A stretch of 64,000 bases of DNA. Source: Bradyrhizobium sp. Ec3.3. Its GTDB lineage: Bacteria; Pseudomonadota; Alphaproteobacteria; Rhizobiales; Xanthobacteraceae. Within the stretch, counting starts at the first letter, position 1, and the number at the start of each line of letters is the position of its first letter. The stretch covers positions 38,920-102,919 of the forward strand of contig NZ_KI421480.1 of assembly GCF_000472925.1 (NCBI RefSeq), written 5' to 3'. Positions 1 to 9,046 of this stretch are shown here, piece after piece. Position numbers and translations under genes: made by a program. The notes under the pieces were generated by a model. It was given only the letters and a program-made list of their open reading frames with translations, did no database searches and was not told the DNA's origin.

Positions 1-1935
1 ATGTTGTCGCAACCCTGCGGCCACATCTCCGTAACGAGCGGTGAGCAGCGTTTCACCGGCCTTGCCGAGAATCGACTTTATCCTAACCTCGACCGAGGAT
101 CGCTTGCGACGCTTAGCGGAATCCGGTTCATACAAGGAGCACTGCAGGAACAGAAGTCGCTTATCGTCAGATAACACCTGATCGTGAACGTGCTGGTCGC
201 GCAAGTAGACGGTGGTAACGCGTGTAAAGAGCGTCAGAGGCGCCCCGAAATCTGGACTGAAGTAAAATGCCACAGACCGCTTGGGGACGTTGAGTGTCAC
301 CAAGTTTGCATCTTCGGCGTCACCCATGAGCACACTCGCGCAGCCGACAAACGTTCTCAATGCCGCGGGGAGCTCTTCGGTCTGTCGGGCGTCCAGATGG
401 TAGCGCCCGTCGCCCCAGCTATGGATCAGACCTGCCTGCACAGCCGAGTCGCATGCCTCTTGTACGGTACCGTCCGCCCCCAACGAGAACAGAAACCGGC
501 GGGCTTCAGATTGCGCAGCACCAAAATTTCCGAAGAAGTGTCGAACGTCCCTCCGTAGAGTAAGGGGCAATGTGTTGAAGGCGCGAGAGCCCGAAAACGC
601 ACCCAGCGCAAAATGGACGAGCAGATCATCTCTTCGTCGGCGCGCACCGCTCTCAAGTTGGGCTTCGTCGAATAACGAGCGGCACCACCCCATTGCCCGT
701 GCAATTGAGACGTTTGAGCGAGCGAGCTTGTCGGCGATCTCCGCAAGTTCATCAGTTTCCGGGCCTCGCCCTAGTTCGACTGCCCTCGCCCAAAGCTGGT
801 CGAGAACCGGCCTGAGACGTTCGGGAAGCGGTTGGTGCGGCCGACGCAGGGCTCTAGAGATCAACAACTCGCTTGGGACCGGACGGCTGCGTCGCCGGAA
901 TAGAAACTCCTGCTCGGCCTCCGGATCCCGAAAAACGAAGACGATTCCAGGCGCGACCGCAACGGGCCCGGTATCTAGCGTGTGCCTCACGAAATTCCGC
1001 AGCTCGTGAGGGCTGAAGTATTTCTGGAACGTACCACGCGACGTCAGGTACCCATCGGCAAACGGCTTAAGCCCCTCAACAGAGTAGTGTCCCTCGACCA
1101 TGACGGCGACGGCCATAACCCTTTGGCAGAGCGACCACGCATCCTGGAGAACCCGCACGCGCTCATCGACATTTTCGATGACATTGAGGACGAATCCCAA
1201 ATTGACCAGGTCAGCGGGGCGCTTTGCTTCCTCGGGACGAAAATGCGGATCCCACCCGACAGCCGATATGCCGACTTCGCTCAACACCCGTATGTCGTCT
1301 CCCTGACCGCATCCGTAGTCGAACACGTTGGGGTATTGATCGATGAAACCGTGCCGCGCCAGCAACTGCATTGGTGAAGAAAGGCGGTGTCGCGGTATGG
1401 CCGTCTTGTGGCGGTTCACCCGAACGGCGGGCCCGGGTTCCGGATCAACCGTCTGCTTCGGGACGATTTGATGATTACGGATGACAATTCCGGCACCCTC
1501 AAGACGCTGCTGCCAGGCCTTTCGGAGCCCGATTTTGTGGCTGTCGGCGAACATGCCAAGCGCGTCCAGCGCAGCAGTTAGAGCAGCAAATTTCGCTCTT
1601 CGCGGATCTTCCGTCGGAAGCAGGAGCTCCTTCCGATGCAAGATCGGAGGATTTGGTGACGTTGAGAAGTCCCGCACCTTACTCTCGCGGCTCTCAAGAT
1701 CGACCAACAGGGAGCGCCTCAACGCCGGAAAATGCTCGTTGTCGAAATCGTCATATTCGAGCAGCGCTATCTTGTCAGGCTCGATCCGGACGACGTTCCA
1801 GGGGAAGTCACGAGCAATCGCAGTGGCCTTTGTCACAGCTCTTCGATCGGCCGCGGAGAGCTCAGGGAGGGCTTCTCGGTGGACATAAAGCGCGTCTCGT
1901 ACACGTTTTCCAACTCGCGATCCGCGCTCGACCAT
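1..1935 (-). CDS. DNA phosphorothioation-associated putative methyltransferase (partial, C-terminus beyond the window)
   Basis: An open minus-strand frame runs from an ATG at 1935 to the window edge without a stop, giving 645 residues. Residues 176-188 read HKTAIPRHRLSSP, followed by a class I SAM-binding signature VFDYGCGQGDD (204-214), GWDP (227-230) and VNLGFVLNVIE (244-254). This order matches my memory of the family named DNA phosphorothioation-associated putative methyltransferase (TIGR04096). Its role is not established; methylation of DNA or another substrate in the defence pathway is an inference. The start lies 14 bp after the sspH stop and has a GAAGG ribosome site, so it is the last visible gene of the ssp operon. 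The predicted methyl donor is SAM. Only the stop and the last residues are missing from view. Confidence 0.85.
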   Translation of the reverse strand, partial: MVERGSRVGKRVRDALYVHREALPELSAADRRAVTKATAIARDFPWNVVRIEPDKIALLEYDDFDNEHFPALRRSLLVDLESRESKVRDFSTSPNPPILHRKELLLPTEDPRRAKFAALTAALDALGMFADSHKIGLRKAWQQRLEGAGIVIRNHQIVPKQTVDPEPGPAVRVNRHKTAIPRHRLSSPMQLLARHGFIDQYPNVFDYGCGQGDDIRVLSEVGISAVGWDPHFRPEEAKRPADLVNLGFVLNVIENVDERVRVLQDAWSLCQRVMAVAVMVEGHYSVEGLKPFADGYLTSRGTFQKYFSPHELRNFVRHTLDTGPVAVAPGIVFVFRDPEAEQEFLFRRRSRPVPSELLISRALRRPHQPLPERLRPVLDQLWARAVELGRGPETDELAEIADKLARSNVSIARAMGWCRSLFDEAQLESGARRRRDDLLVHFALGAFSGSRAFNTLPLTLRRDVRHFFGNFGAAQSEARRFLFSLGADGTVQEACDSAVQAGLIHSWGDGRYHLDARQTEELPAALRTFVGCASVLMGDAEDANLVTLNVPKRSVAFYFSPDFGAPLTLFTRVTTVYLRDQHVHDQVLSDDKRLLFLQCSLYEPDSAKRRKRSSVEVRIKSILGKAGETLLTARYGDVAAGLRQH

Positions 1936-1949
1936 TGCCTTCTTCCGAG

Positions 1950-4900
1950 CTACTCCGCCGCGAAGGCCCTCATGGGCGCGACGTATCCGCGGTTGCGCCA
2001 CCCGTCCCTGATCGCGGCTGCGAACTCCTCCGTATCGGATTGCGACAAGAACGGCACCTGAACGTACATGTTCTCGTTCAGGCCTTGCAGTTTCGCAATC
2101 ATGTGGCCTTGGCCGAGCAGCCGTTCAGCGCCTTTCTCGTTCATGGCGATCTCGGAAGTTTTTTGGTCGTCCAGGCGGAGGATCAGTCGGTTCCCGAGAG
2201 CGTTTCTGAGTTGCATGCTCATAACGGTGACGTCCGGCCGCTGGGCCATGAGGACCAGATGAATCCCTGCAGCGCGCCCCATGTTGCCGAGACGGGCGGC
2301 GGTTGTGGTTACATTGTCCCGGTAGTCGTCGTCCATCATCCAATCGGAAATCTCGTCGTGGAAGACGAAAAGGCGTGGCATCCGTTCGGACGGCTCTGCC
2401 ACTCTGTTGTATTCGACGATGTTACGGCACTTCTTGGCCGTGATCCGCCGGTAACGCTCTTCCATTTCGGAAACGAGCGAGCCGAAAACGCGCGAGGCTG
2501 CGTCCATGTCGACGATGATCTGTTCCTGAAGGTGAGGGAGGGTCTCCGCCCACATGTAGTCCGCCCCCTGCTTGGGATCTATCAAGTAGAACTTGCATGA
2601 TGTGGGTGAATCGAAGGCGCAGAGATCAAGAATCAGGTTTGCGGCTAGAATCCCCTTGCCGCTCCCGGTCGAACCGGCAATCAAGGTGTGCGGAGCCACC
2701 TGAGGTTGACCGTTGAACGGGCCGGTTACCGGCATGTACAGCATCTCGCCGTCGTCCTCCTTCTCGCCGAGCAGAAAGGCGAGATTGGACTCCGGCGCTG
2801 TGGACGACAGCGTCCGGCGGAGCCACGCATCAGCCAGATGCAGGATGGTGCGGCTCGGGCGGCGGAAGGCGATCAGGATCGAACCGAGCTCGGCCGTGAT
2901 CCGGATGATGTCGAGTCCGTGTATCGTCTTCAGGTTGGTTCGTTGCTTCTCTAGCTTGTCAATCGTGAGCGATTTGCTCCCCTTGATCCGCAGCAGACCG
3001 GCGTTCGGGGTCAGCCACTGCTTCTGGACTTCAACTGTGGCACCTTCTACCTGAAGCGACTGGCGAAAGCTGCTCACCTGCTGGTCGAGCCACTCCTTGG
3101 CCTGGGCGTCCTGACCGGATGAGTGCGTGGCGAGTCGCAGGGCGAGAGTTTCCACTTCCGGCAACCAACCTGTCCGACCGGATGAAACGGTCTCCGGCGT
3201 CGGACTGTAGGCGGGCTCGGCTGGGACATCGGCCGGACCGGCCTCGAGCGAAGTAGGTGTGCGATCTACCGCTGCCTCCGCCCGCTCGGCCGTCTGCCTT
3301 GGACTTTGGAGGATGGCTCCGTCCCGCTCGTCGCGGGGGCGCTGCAGGGCTGGAACCTCCGGAGCAACATCGGCTTTGGGAGTGCGCATCTCCTCGGTCA
3401 TGGGTGACGCCAATGTCGCCTGCGACGATGTTGGGTGGCCGATCGCCGGCGATGCGGCGGTATTGTCGAGGTTGAGTAGCATGCCCGTGATCTGAGGCTT
3501 TCCGAAAAGCCATTGGACCAAGGGACGTCGCTCTGCGGCAGGTTTGTCTTCGTCGATGTCGATGCGGACCTCGGAGGTGATCAGCCCTTCATCGTGCTGG
3601 AAGACCATCGAATGGCCGGACAGCTCGATCCTAAGCCCAGAAGGATTGCGCACCTCCTCGATCCAGCGTTCGTACGGAAAGCCGGCGACGTGTTCGAAAG
3701 GCGTGAAGTGCTCCACGAGCATGTCGGCCAGGCGATGGCGCCAGATTTCGGGGCTCATGACCTCGTCGATGTCGACGAACTTGGTTCGCAAGCTGTCGTA
3801 AGTGCTCGCGAGCTGCCGTTTCGATTTCAACATCGCGCCGCCGAATGCGGGCGATCCGACGTATTTAGACTCGATAACCACCATTCTCACGAAACGCTGG
3901 CCTGCCTTCGACGTGAAGCTGACCGCGAGAATGTCGGACCGCTCGTTATTCAAGTCGAGCCAACGGGCGACCTCGTCGATGAAGAACCAGCAGATCTTGC
4001 ACTCGTCCTGGTTAAGCAGAAGCTCGACCTGTCGTCGCGCCAGGACCAAGCCGATCAATTCGAGGGCCGAGTTCGGAATCTGGACTGCGCGCATGACGAT
4101 TTCGCCGGACAGATCGGTGGATTCCCGCTGGATCAACCGGCCAATCGCCATCCGATCGGCTTCGTCCTTTCCGGGGAGAACGGGTTGGAGGTGATCCTGA
4201 AGGAGCTTCGCGATCTCGTCGACGCCCACGGTTGTCGAAACGATCACGTTGTGGTCCGATCCTGGTGAGGTGAAGTAACGGATGATACGCCGTTCCTGGG
4301 TTTCGCTTTGCTGCAGGAGTCGTCGGTCGGCGATCCGGTCAAAGGTAACCACCCAGTCCGCCACCTGGTGGGCCTTGTTGAGCAAGCCCTTCACGTCCGG
4401 AGAGGCAATGTTGATCTCCTGAAGGGGTAGCCAATGACCGCGGGCGTCGTCGCTCTTGAGTAGATCGTGCACACGATCGACATAGGCCTGTGCGGCAGGA
4501 GGAACACTGGGCGACGTCAAATAGACGCACGAAGAGACGTCTCCCAGGAGGAATGGCTTCCGTCGGCCCACATCCGTTGGGATATGCTCGTTCCAGGTGG
4601 GCGGATCGGCGTGCTCCTGTTCTGAACTGTGCCTCCAAGCGACACGTGCGAGCCGGGAAATTGTGTCCTGCAGGAGCACCAAGTCGTGTGGCTTGACGTC
4701 GATAACCCGTCCACAGCCCGCAAGCGGGCTGGAGGAAAGAAATCCGACACGGAGTCGGGACAGATAGGTCCGTGTCGCCTCGGTCGTAAGAGCCCCTGCG
4801 AGCTCCCTGCCGATACGTTCATTTTGCTCCCGGTAGATCCGATGGAGTCTATCGGGATCGTCATGCATGATCGTCAATTCGCAGCGGAAATCATGCTCGG

Positions 4901-7403
4901 TCGCGACTTTCTGTCCCAGAGCATCGGCGAGCAGGGACGGAAGCTCCGCGGAATCCGCGTTGTAGATCGCCGTGCTGAAGTGGTCCTTCTCGTGGGGGCG
5001 GAGCTCGAGGTAGCGCTCGCTCACCTCCTCGAAAGCCTTCACGGCGTCTTCAGCAGTATCGTCGAGCAGTGCTGGGGCGGCGCCGACGACTGGAGATTGA
5101 AGCAGCCCGTAGTCCCCGACCTTCTCGACTTCGATGCCAAGCGATGGCTCGCTTCCGCTCTCGTCATCAATGAAGCAGATGTCGGGATAGTAGGTTTGGC
5201 CGAATCCGGACACCCGGCGCTCAACGAAATCGGACATGCCGTTTCGGACTCGATCTGAGATAATGGTGCTGATCGCATTGCCACATTGGCTGGCTTTCGC
5301 CGCCATCTCCGCCAACCGGAGAGGATGCCATGGAGTGATGATTACGGACGGCATGTCGGCAGTGATCCGGGCCGTCCCAATCCGGAGGATCGACTTCCAG
5401 AGTTCAGTGCGGCACTTGGGCGCGCGTGCCTTCGCTGCCAGGATCTCGAGCAATTCGCCGTAAACATCGGCCTGGTGCAGGAGTAAGGGAGATGACAGCC
5501 CGCTGCCGTAGACGAAGTTCTTCAGGGCCGATCTGTAGGTATCGGCGAATCGGGCCCACGCACCCGCGATTTCGTCGGCATCGGCCGGCGAAAGGATGGT
5601 GAGATCCTTGAGCTTCGAGATTGCGGCCTCCACGCTCTTGTCGATCCTCGTGTCTTCTCGATCCGGGTCAAACAGAGTACCGTCTCCGCTACGAAAGGAG
5701 CCGACGATGGTGCTACGGTTTCGCAGCTCGGCCACCTTCCGCCCGGTCTTGCCGCGCACAGCCGATGCACGCGCCTCCATGATGAACACTTCGCCGTCGC
5801 GGGACGGGACGTGCGCAGCCAAATCGGCAGCGAAGGCGGTCACGATCGACTGGACCGGTGGCATCCAAATTAGCTTTCCGGCCGGAGCCCTGCTCAAGAC
5901 CGATTTGGCGACGGCCCCATCTCCTGCAATCTGATTGCGTTCGACCAGAAAGCCCTCGAATTGGAATTCGATATGAACCTTGGAAGTGGACGTCACCTCC
6001 TCGAGGTCCTTGTCGTCCCACCGAAGACGAGGATCCCAACATCGCCCGAAGTCGAGCGCCACGCGATGCCCGAGCGCATCTTGCAGCCCCCGATATCGGT
6101 CTCTGAGGTTGCGGCACAAGCTGGTGTTCTGCGTCTCGGTCCAAAAGCTCTTCTTCTCTCCGTGCGTCAGCCTCACGTGCAGGACCGGATCAGCGAGCTC
6201 ATGGTCCGCACCTTCGATCGCGACCCGTTCGGCCAGCCTAAGGAGCCCCGAGAGTAGATCTTCGTCTTCGATCTCCTTCCGGAAGATAAGGCGCTGCCAT
6301 CGCTTGAGCAGCGAGGCCTTATCCTTAATACGGTCCCGGTGCCGGGCAAAAAAGTCGCGCACCTCGTCGGTGATCGCGGCCTTGGATGTTTCGGATTTAA
6401 GCGGGGCGATCAGCTCCTTCTCGGCGTCTGTGAGTTCGCCTGGGTACTCGTCGTCGAAAAAGGCGAGCGTCTCTTCGCCGAGCTTCGAGGGTGTTGGCTT
6501 TGACCTCCGCTCCGCGAAGAACGGTTCCAGCTGCTCCCAAGGGAAGCTCGCTACGGCCTCCTTGGCTTCGGACCATGCGTCCGCCCGGATGGTGCGGTCC
6601 TCAACCAGGCGGCGCACCGCTTCTCGAACGCGCCGCGCGTCAGCATCGTCAGGCCTTGCGGCAGCATCCTCTTCGATGCGCTTGAGGACATTATCGCGGC
6701 CGACGTTCTTTCCGTCGGGCGTCTGCAGGTCCAGGTACGGCCGGAATTCCGTCCGCGCGCGAGTGAAATACCTGCGTGCATCCAGGGGGCTGGCCGCGGT
6801 GCTCTTGGACTTTCCGTCCAAAGGCGGAGCCACGAGCTGCAGAACGTGCATACTCTGGCGGACCGCGTCGGCGATCGGGAGTCCGGCCTTGCCAGCGTGG
6901 AGGTTGACCACATCGCTAACGAAGGTGCCTACCATGGTGGCCGAATTCGCGACTTCGGATTCCAACAGGCCTTTGATGACGTGACAGAGTTGAGAGAGGA
7001 TCTCGGCACTCGGGTTCGCGGTGTAGGAGTGCAGGGCGACCGAGGCCCAGTTGCTCGCTTCCGACGGAGCGAGCAAGGCGGGTTCGCCGACCACGGTTAC
7101 GTGCCCAAGGCTCTGCTCAACGCTGGTCAATTCGTCCAGCGGGATGGAAATAATCGTTGCGTCGAAGCCAGCTGGGCGTCTGTTGCGGTGGGCGACGGCG
7201 TTCGCACGCGCGTCGCCGTTCACTGCGATTTCGTAAGTCGGATGTCTCTCCTTCAGGAGATATCCTATCGCTGCCGTTTGCTCGACCGGGAAGCCGACTA
7301 AAGCGAGGAGGGATCGCACCCCCTGGCCGTTACCGGAGACGATGTCTACCACTCTCTGGGCCGCGACTTGGGCGACCAGCGAGCATGCGTCAAGCTGCGA
7401 CAT
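1950..7403 (-). CDS. sspH: SspH/DptH-like phosphorothioation-dependent restriction protein with FtsK/HerA-type ATPase domain
   Basis: This 1817-residue protein has a long N-terminal region without recognisable motifs and a C-terminal FtsK/HerA-like ATPase domain (about 1540-1790). Walker A is GSTGSGKG at 1577-1584, with Gly where Ser/Thr is usual. Walker B is LFVFHDE, with Asp1683-Glu1684. An FtsK-like stretch LVLMAQRPDV follows. Length, domain position and order after F- and G-like genes match DptH/DndH and the SspH of SspABCD-SspFGH. In that system SspFGH damages DNA lacking the phosphorothioate mark and suppresses phage replication (established for the family; the role here is inferred). 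About residues 1260-1420 are rich in Pro, Ala and Glu and look like a linker. The ATG at 7403 overlaps sspG by 14 bp and has GGAG seven bases upstream. Confidence 0.88.
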   Translation of the reverse strand: MSQLDACSLVAQVAAQRVVDIVSGNGQGVRSLLALVGFPVEQTAAIGYLLKERHPTYEIAVNGDARANAVAHRNRRPAGFDATIISIPLDELTSVEQSLGHVTVVGEPALLAPSEASNWASVALHSYTANPSAEILSQLCHVIKGLLESEVANSATMVGTFVSDVVNLHAGKAGLPIADAVRQSMHVLQLVAPPLDGKSKSTAASPLDARRYFTRARTEFRPYLDLQTPDGKNVGRDNVLKRIEEDAAARPDDADARRVREAVRRLVEDRTIRADAWSEAKEAVASFPWEQLEPFFAERRSKPTPSKLGEETLAFFDDEYPGELTDAEKELIAPLKSETSKAAITDEVRDFFARHRDRIKDKASLLKRWQRLIFRKEIEDEDLLSGLLRLAERVAIEGADHELADPVLHVRLTHGEKKSFWTETQNTSLCRNLRDRYRGLQDALGHRVALDFGRCWDPRLRWDDKDLEEVTSTSKVHIEFQFEGFLVERNQIAGDGAVAKSVLSRAPAGKLIWMPPVQSIVTAFAADLAAHVPSRDGEVFIMEARASAVRGKTGRKVAELRNRSTIVGSFRSGDGTLFDPDREDTRIDKSVEAAISKLKDLTILSPADADEIAGAWARFADTYRSALKNFVYGSGLSSPLLLHQADVYGELLEILAAKARAPKCRTELWKSILRIGTARITADMPSVIITPWHPLRLAEMAAKASQCGNAISTIISDRVRNGMSDFVERRVSGFGQTYYPDICFIDDESGSEPSLGIEVEKVGDYGLLQSPVVGAAPALLDDTAEDAVKAFEEVSERYLELRPHEKDHFSTAIYNADSAELPSLLADALGQKVATEHDFRCELTIMHDDPDRLHRIYREQNERIGRELAGALTTEATRTYLSRLRVGFLSSSPLAGCGRVIDVKPHDLVLLQDTISRLARVAWRHSSEQEHADPPTWNEHIPTDVGRRKPFLLGDVSSCVYLTSPSVPPAAQAYVDRVHDLLKSDDARGHWLPLQEINIASPDVKGLLNKAHQVADWVVTFDRIADRRLLQQSETQERRIIRYFTSPGSDHNVIVSTTVGVDEIAKLLQDHLQPVLPGKDEADRMAIGRLIQRESTDLSGEIVMRAVQIPNSALELIGLVLARRQVELLLNQDECKICWFFIDEVARWLDLNNERSDILAVSFTSKAGQRFVRMVVIESKYVGSPAFGGAMLKSKRQLASTYDSLRTKFVDIDEVMSPEIWRHRLADMLVEHFTPFEHVAGFPYERWIEEVRNPSGLRIELSGHSMVFQHDEGLITSEVRIDIDEDKPAAERRPLVQWLFGKPQITGMLLNLDNTAASPAIGHPTSSQATLASPMTEEMRTPKADVAPEVPALQRPRDERDGAILQSPRQTAERAEAAVDRTPTSLEAGPADVPAEPAYSPTPETVSSGRTGWLPEVETLALRLATHSSGQDAQAKEWLDQQVSSFRQSLQVEGATVEVQKQWLTPNAGLLRIKGSKSLTIDKLEKQRTNLKTIHGLDIIRITAELGSILIAFRRPSRTILHLADAWLRRTLSSTAPESNLAFLLGEKEDDGEMLYMPVTGPFNGQPQVAPHTLIAGSTGSGKGILAANLILDLCAFDSPTSCKFYLIDPKQGADYMWAETLPHLQEQIIVDMDAASRVFGSLVSEMEERYRRITAKKCRNIVEYNRVAEPSERMPRLFVFHDEISDWMMDDDYRDNVTTTAARLGNMGRAAGIHLVLMAQRPDVTVMSMQLRNALGNRLILRLDDQKTSEIAMNEKGAERLLGQGHMIAKLQGLNENMYVQVPFLSQSDTEEFAAAIRDGWRNRGYVAPMRAFAAE

Positions 7404-9042
7404 TGGCGCGCTCCGTCGTGTAAGGGTTTACAACGAAGGCGATAGCGTCGGACTTTCGCTCGAGTAGACCGAGCATGCGGAGTCGCTCTTCAAGTCGCGT
7501 TTGGTTTCGCTCGATATCCTGGACGGGGGCCGGAACGCTGCCGTACGCGAGTGGGTCCAGCGCCTCGTGGCGGCCGATTACGATGCGATAGCGATCGAAT
7601 AGGAGCCGCAAAAACCTGTGAAATTCCATTGGCGACGTCACGTTCGCGAGCACGAGAGCTTCCAGGAATTGGTCGTTCGGGCCGTACCAAGTACCGACGC
7701 CGCGGCGGGCCGTTAGAAGGCCGATGCGGCTCCCGTAGGCTGGAAGGATCGCCCCAATTGACGAGAGGGCGGAGTCGACCGCGCTCTGGCGGGCTGCAGA
7801 CAATTGGACGTGGATGTCGTCGAGTCCACCCCTGTATCCGAGCTTTTCTAGTATCAGTTCCTGCGCTGCGCCCATTGGCAGTTTTTTCGTGCTAAGGGTC
7901 TGCCAATCTTCTGACGCCTCGAAATCCGCAAAGAATTGCTCAACGGCTCGGTCCGGCATCTGCCGGTGGGCAAGAAAGTGCTCCTTCGAGCGGCGCACGA
8001 TGTGCGGACTGCTGGTTCCAACGATATCGAGAAGAAACGGTGAATGCGCCGCCTCCCCCGCTACATCCACGGCCCGTTGGAGCATGTATCTGATCAGATG
8101 AAAGCCAAGGAGGCGCATCGCGGCCTCGAGGCAGATTGAGAGATGAAGACTGTTCATCCCGAGAACCTGCGTCAGGTCGCGGGCGAGATCTTCGTAGACC
8201 TGCATCCTCGCCATAGGCAGGTAGCCGATGCAGCGACAGGTCGCGCGGCCGCCGTCCTGCACGGTGCCGTCTTCGGTAGCAAGGCGGGAGGCGGTCCGAT
8301 TCACGACATCGTTGCTGCGGAAGAATCTACGCTCGATGATTGCTCCAAGGGTGTCCCGCATTGCCGACCGGTTTACCATCAGCCAAACGAGTTCGCCGGT
8401 CCGGCGCATGAAGCGACGGTCGTATTGGAGCTGCCCGTCCTTGCCCAATTCTCCATCGGCGAACAGCATCGCCGGACCCAACGGAAGGAGATGACGTGAC
8501 GTCATGCGACCGCGGCGGACGGAATCCACTTCAGCGCCGCGCAAAAGCTCGACCGCCGTAGCGAATTTCTCAAATTCGGGACCAATGGCGTGCCGTACCC
8601 GATCAACGTAGCCGTCCGGGATGTAATGGGCGATGTCCTCCTTCGTCTTCTGCAGCCAAGAGGCCCACATGGCGCTATCGTCGGCCATGGGGCCGCGGTC
8701 CTTTCGAATTCGATCGATCTCCTCGTCGCGAAAGACCAGATGCCGCAGCAGCATGTTCGCGCGGATTTCGTAGGGGAATTCCTCGTGGATCGGATCGACC
8801 GCGCGCGTGGCCGGGCATGCGTCGAAGATTGGATTTGGGAGTGCGGACGAGAACCTCCGGTGCTTGTCCGCGCAAATCTGGATAAATTCGACCAACGTGA
8901 ACCAGGGGAGCTGCTCCTGGTGAAGCGCGAGTCCCCAAATAGCGTATTCGGGCCAATTCTTAACGCTTTTGAGGTCGAGCCCCTGTGGGAGCTTGAGCGC
9001 TCCGCGGCTGAGCAGGACTTTGTCCTTGTCGCGAACTGGCAT
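7390..9042 (-). CDS. sspG: SspG/DptG-like component of the phosphorothioation restriction module
   Basis: This 550-residue protein has no nucleotide-binding motif, signal peptide or membrane segment that I can see. It is assigned by position: it sits between a Walker A protein of about 620 residues and a giant FtsK-type ATPase, exactly where SspG/DptG lies between F and H in phosphorothioation restriction loci. Its length is in the range expected for that family. It is probably a cytoplasmic subunit needed together with SspF and SspH to act on unmodified DNA. The ATG at 9042 comes 4 bp after the sspF stop and its end overlaps sspH by 14 bp, so translation of F, G and H is probably coupled. 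The sequence alone would not name this gene; a profile search for DptG is the decisive test. Confidence 0.7.
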   Translation of the reverse strand: MPVRDKDKVLLSRGALKLPQGLDLKSVKNWPEYAIWGLALHQEQLPWFTLVEFIQICADKHRRFSSALPNPIFDACPATRAVDPIHEEFPYEIRANMLLRHLVFRDEEIDRIRKDRGPMADDSAMWASWLQKTKEDIAHYIPDGYVDRVRHAIGPEFEKFATAVELLRGAEVDSVRRGRMTSRHLLPLGPAMLFADGELGKDGQLQYDRRFMRRTGELVWLMVNRSAMRDTLGAIIERRFFRSNDVVNRTASRLATEDGTVQDGGRATCRCIGYLPMARMQVYEDLARDLTQVLGMNSLHLSICLEAAMRLLGFHLIRYMLQRAVDVAGEAAHSPFLLDIVGTSSPHIVRRSKEHFLAHRQMPDRAVEQFFADFEASEDWQTLSTKKLPMGAAQELILEKLGYRGGLDDIHVQLSAARQSAVDSALSSIGAILPAYGSRIGLLTARRGVGTWYGPNDQFLEALVLANVTSPMEFHRFLRLLFDRYRIVIGRHEALDPLAYGSVPAPVQDIERNQTRLEERLRMLGLLERKSDAIAFVVNPYTTERANVAA

Positions 9043-9046
9043 CGAT

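Noticed and set aside
1653..2600. Plus-strand 315-codon frame opposite sspH and the methyltransferase
   Set aside because: It is the antisense shadow of two genes with clear family motifs; no motif of its own.
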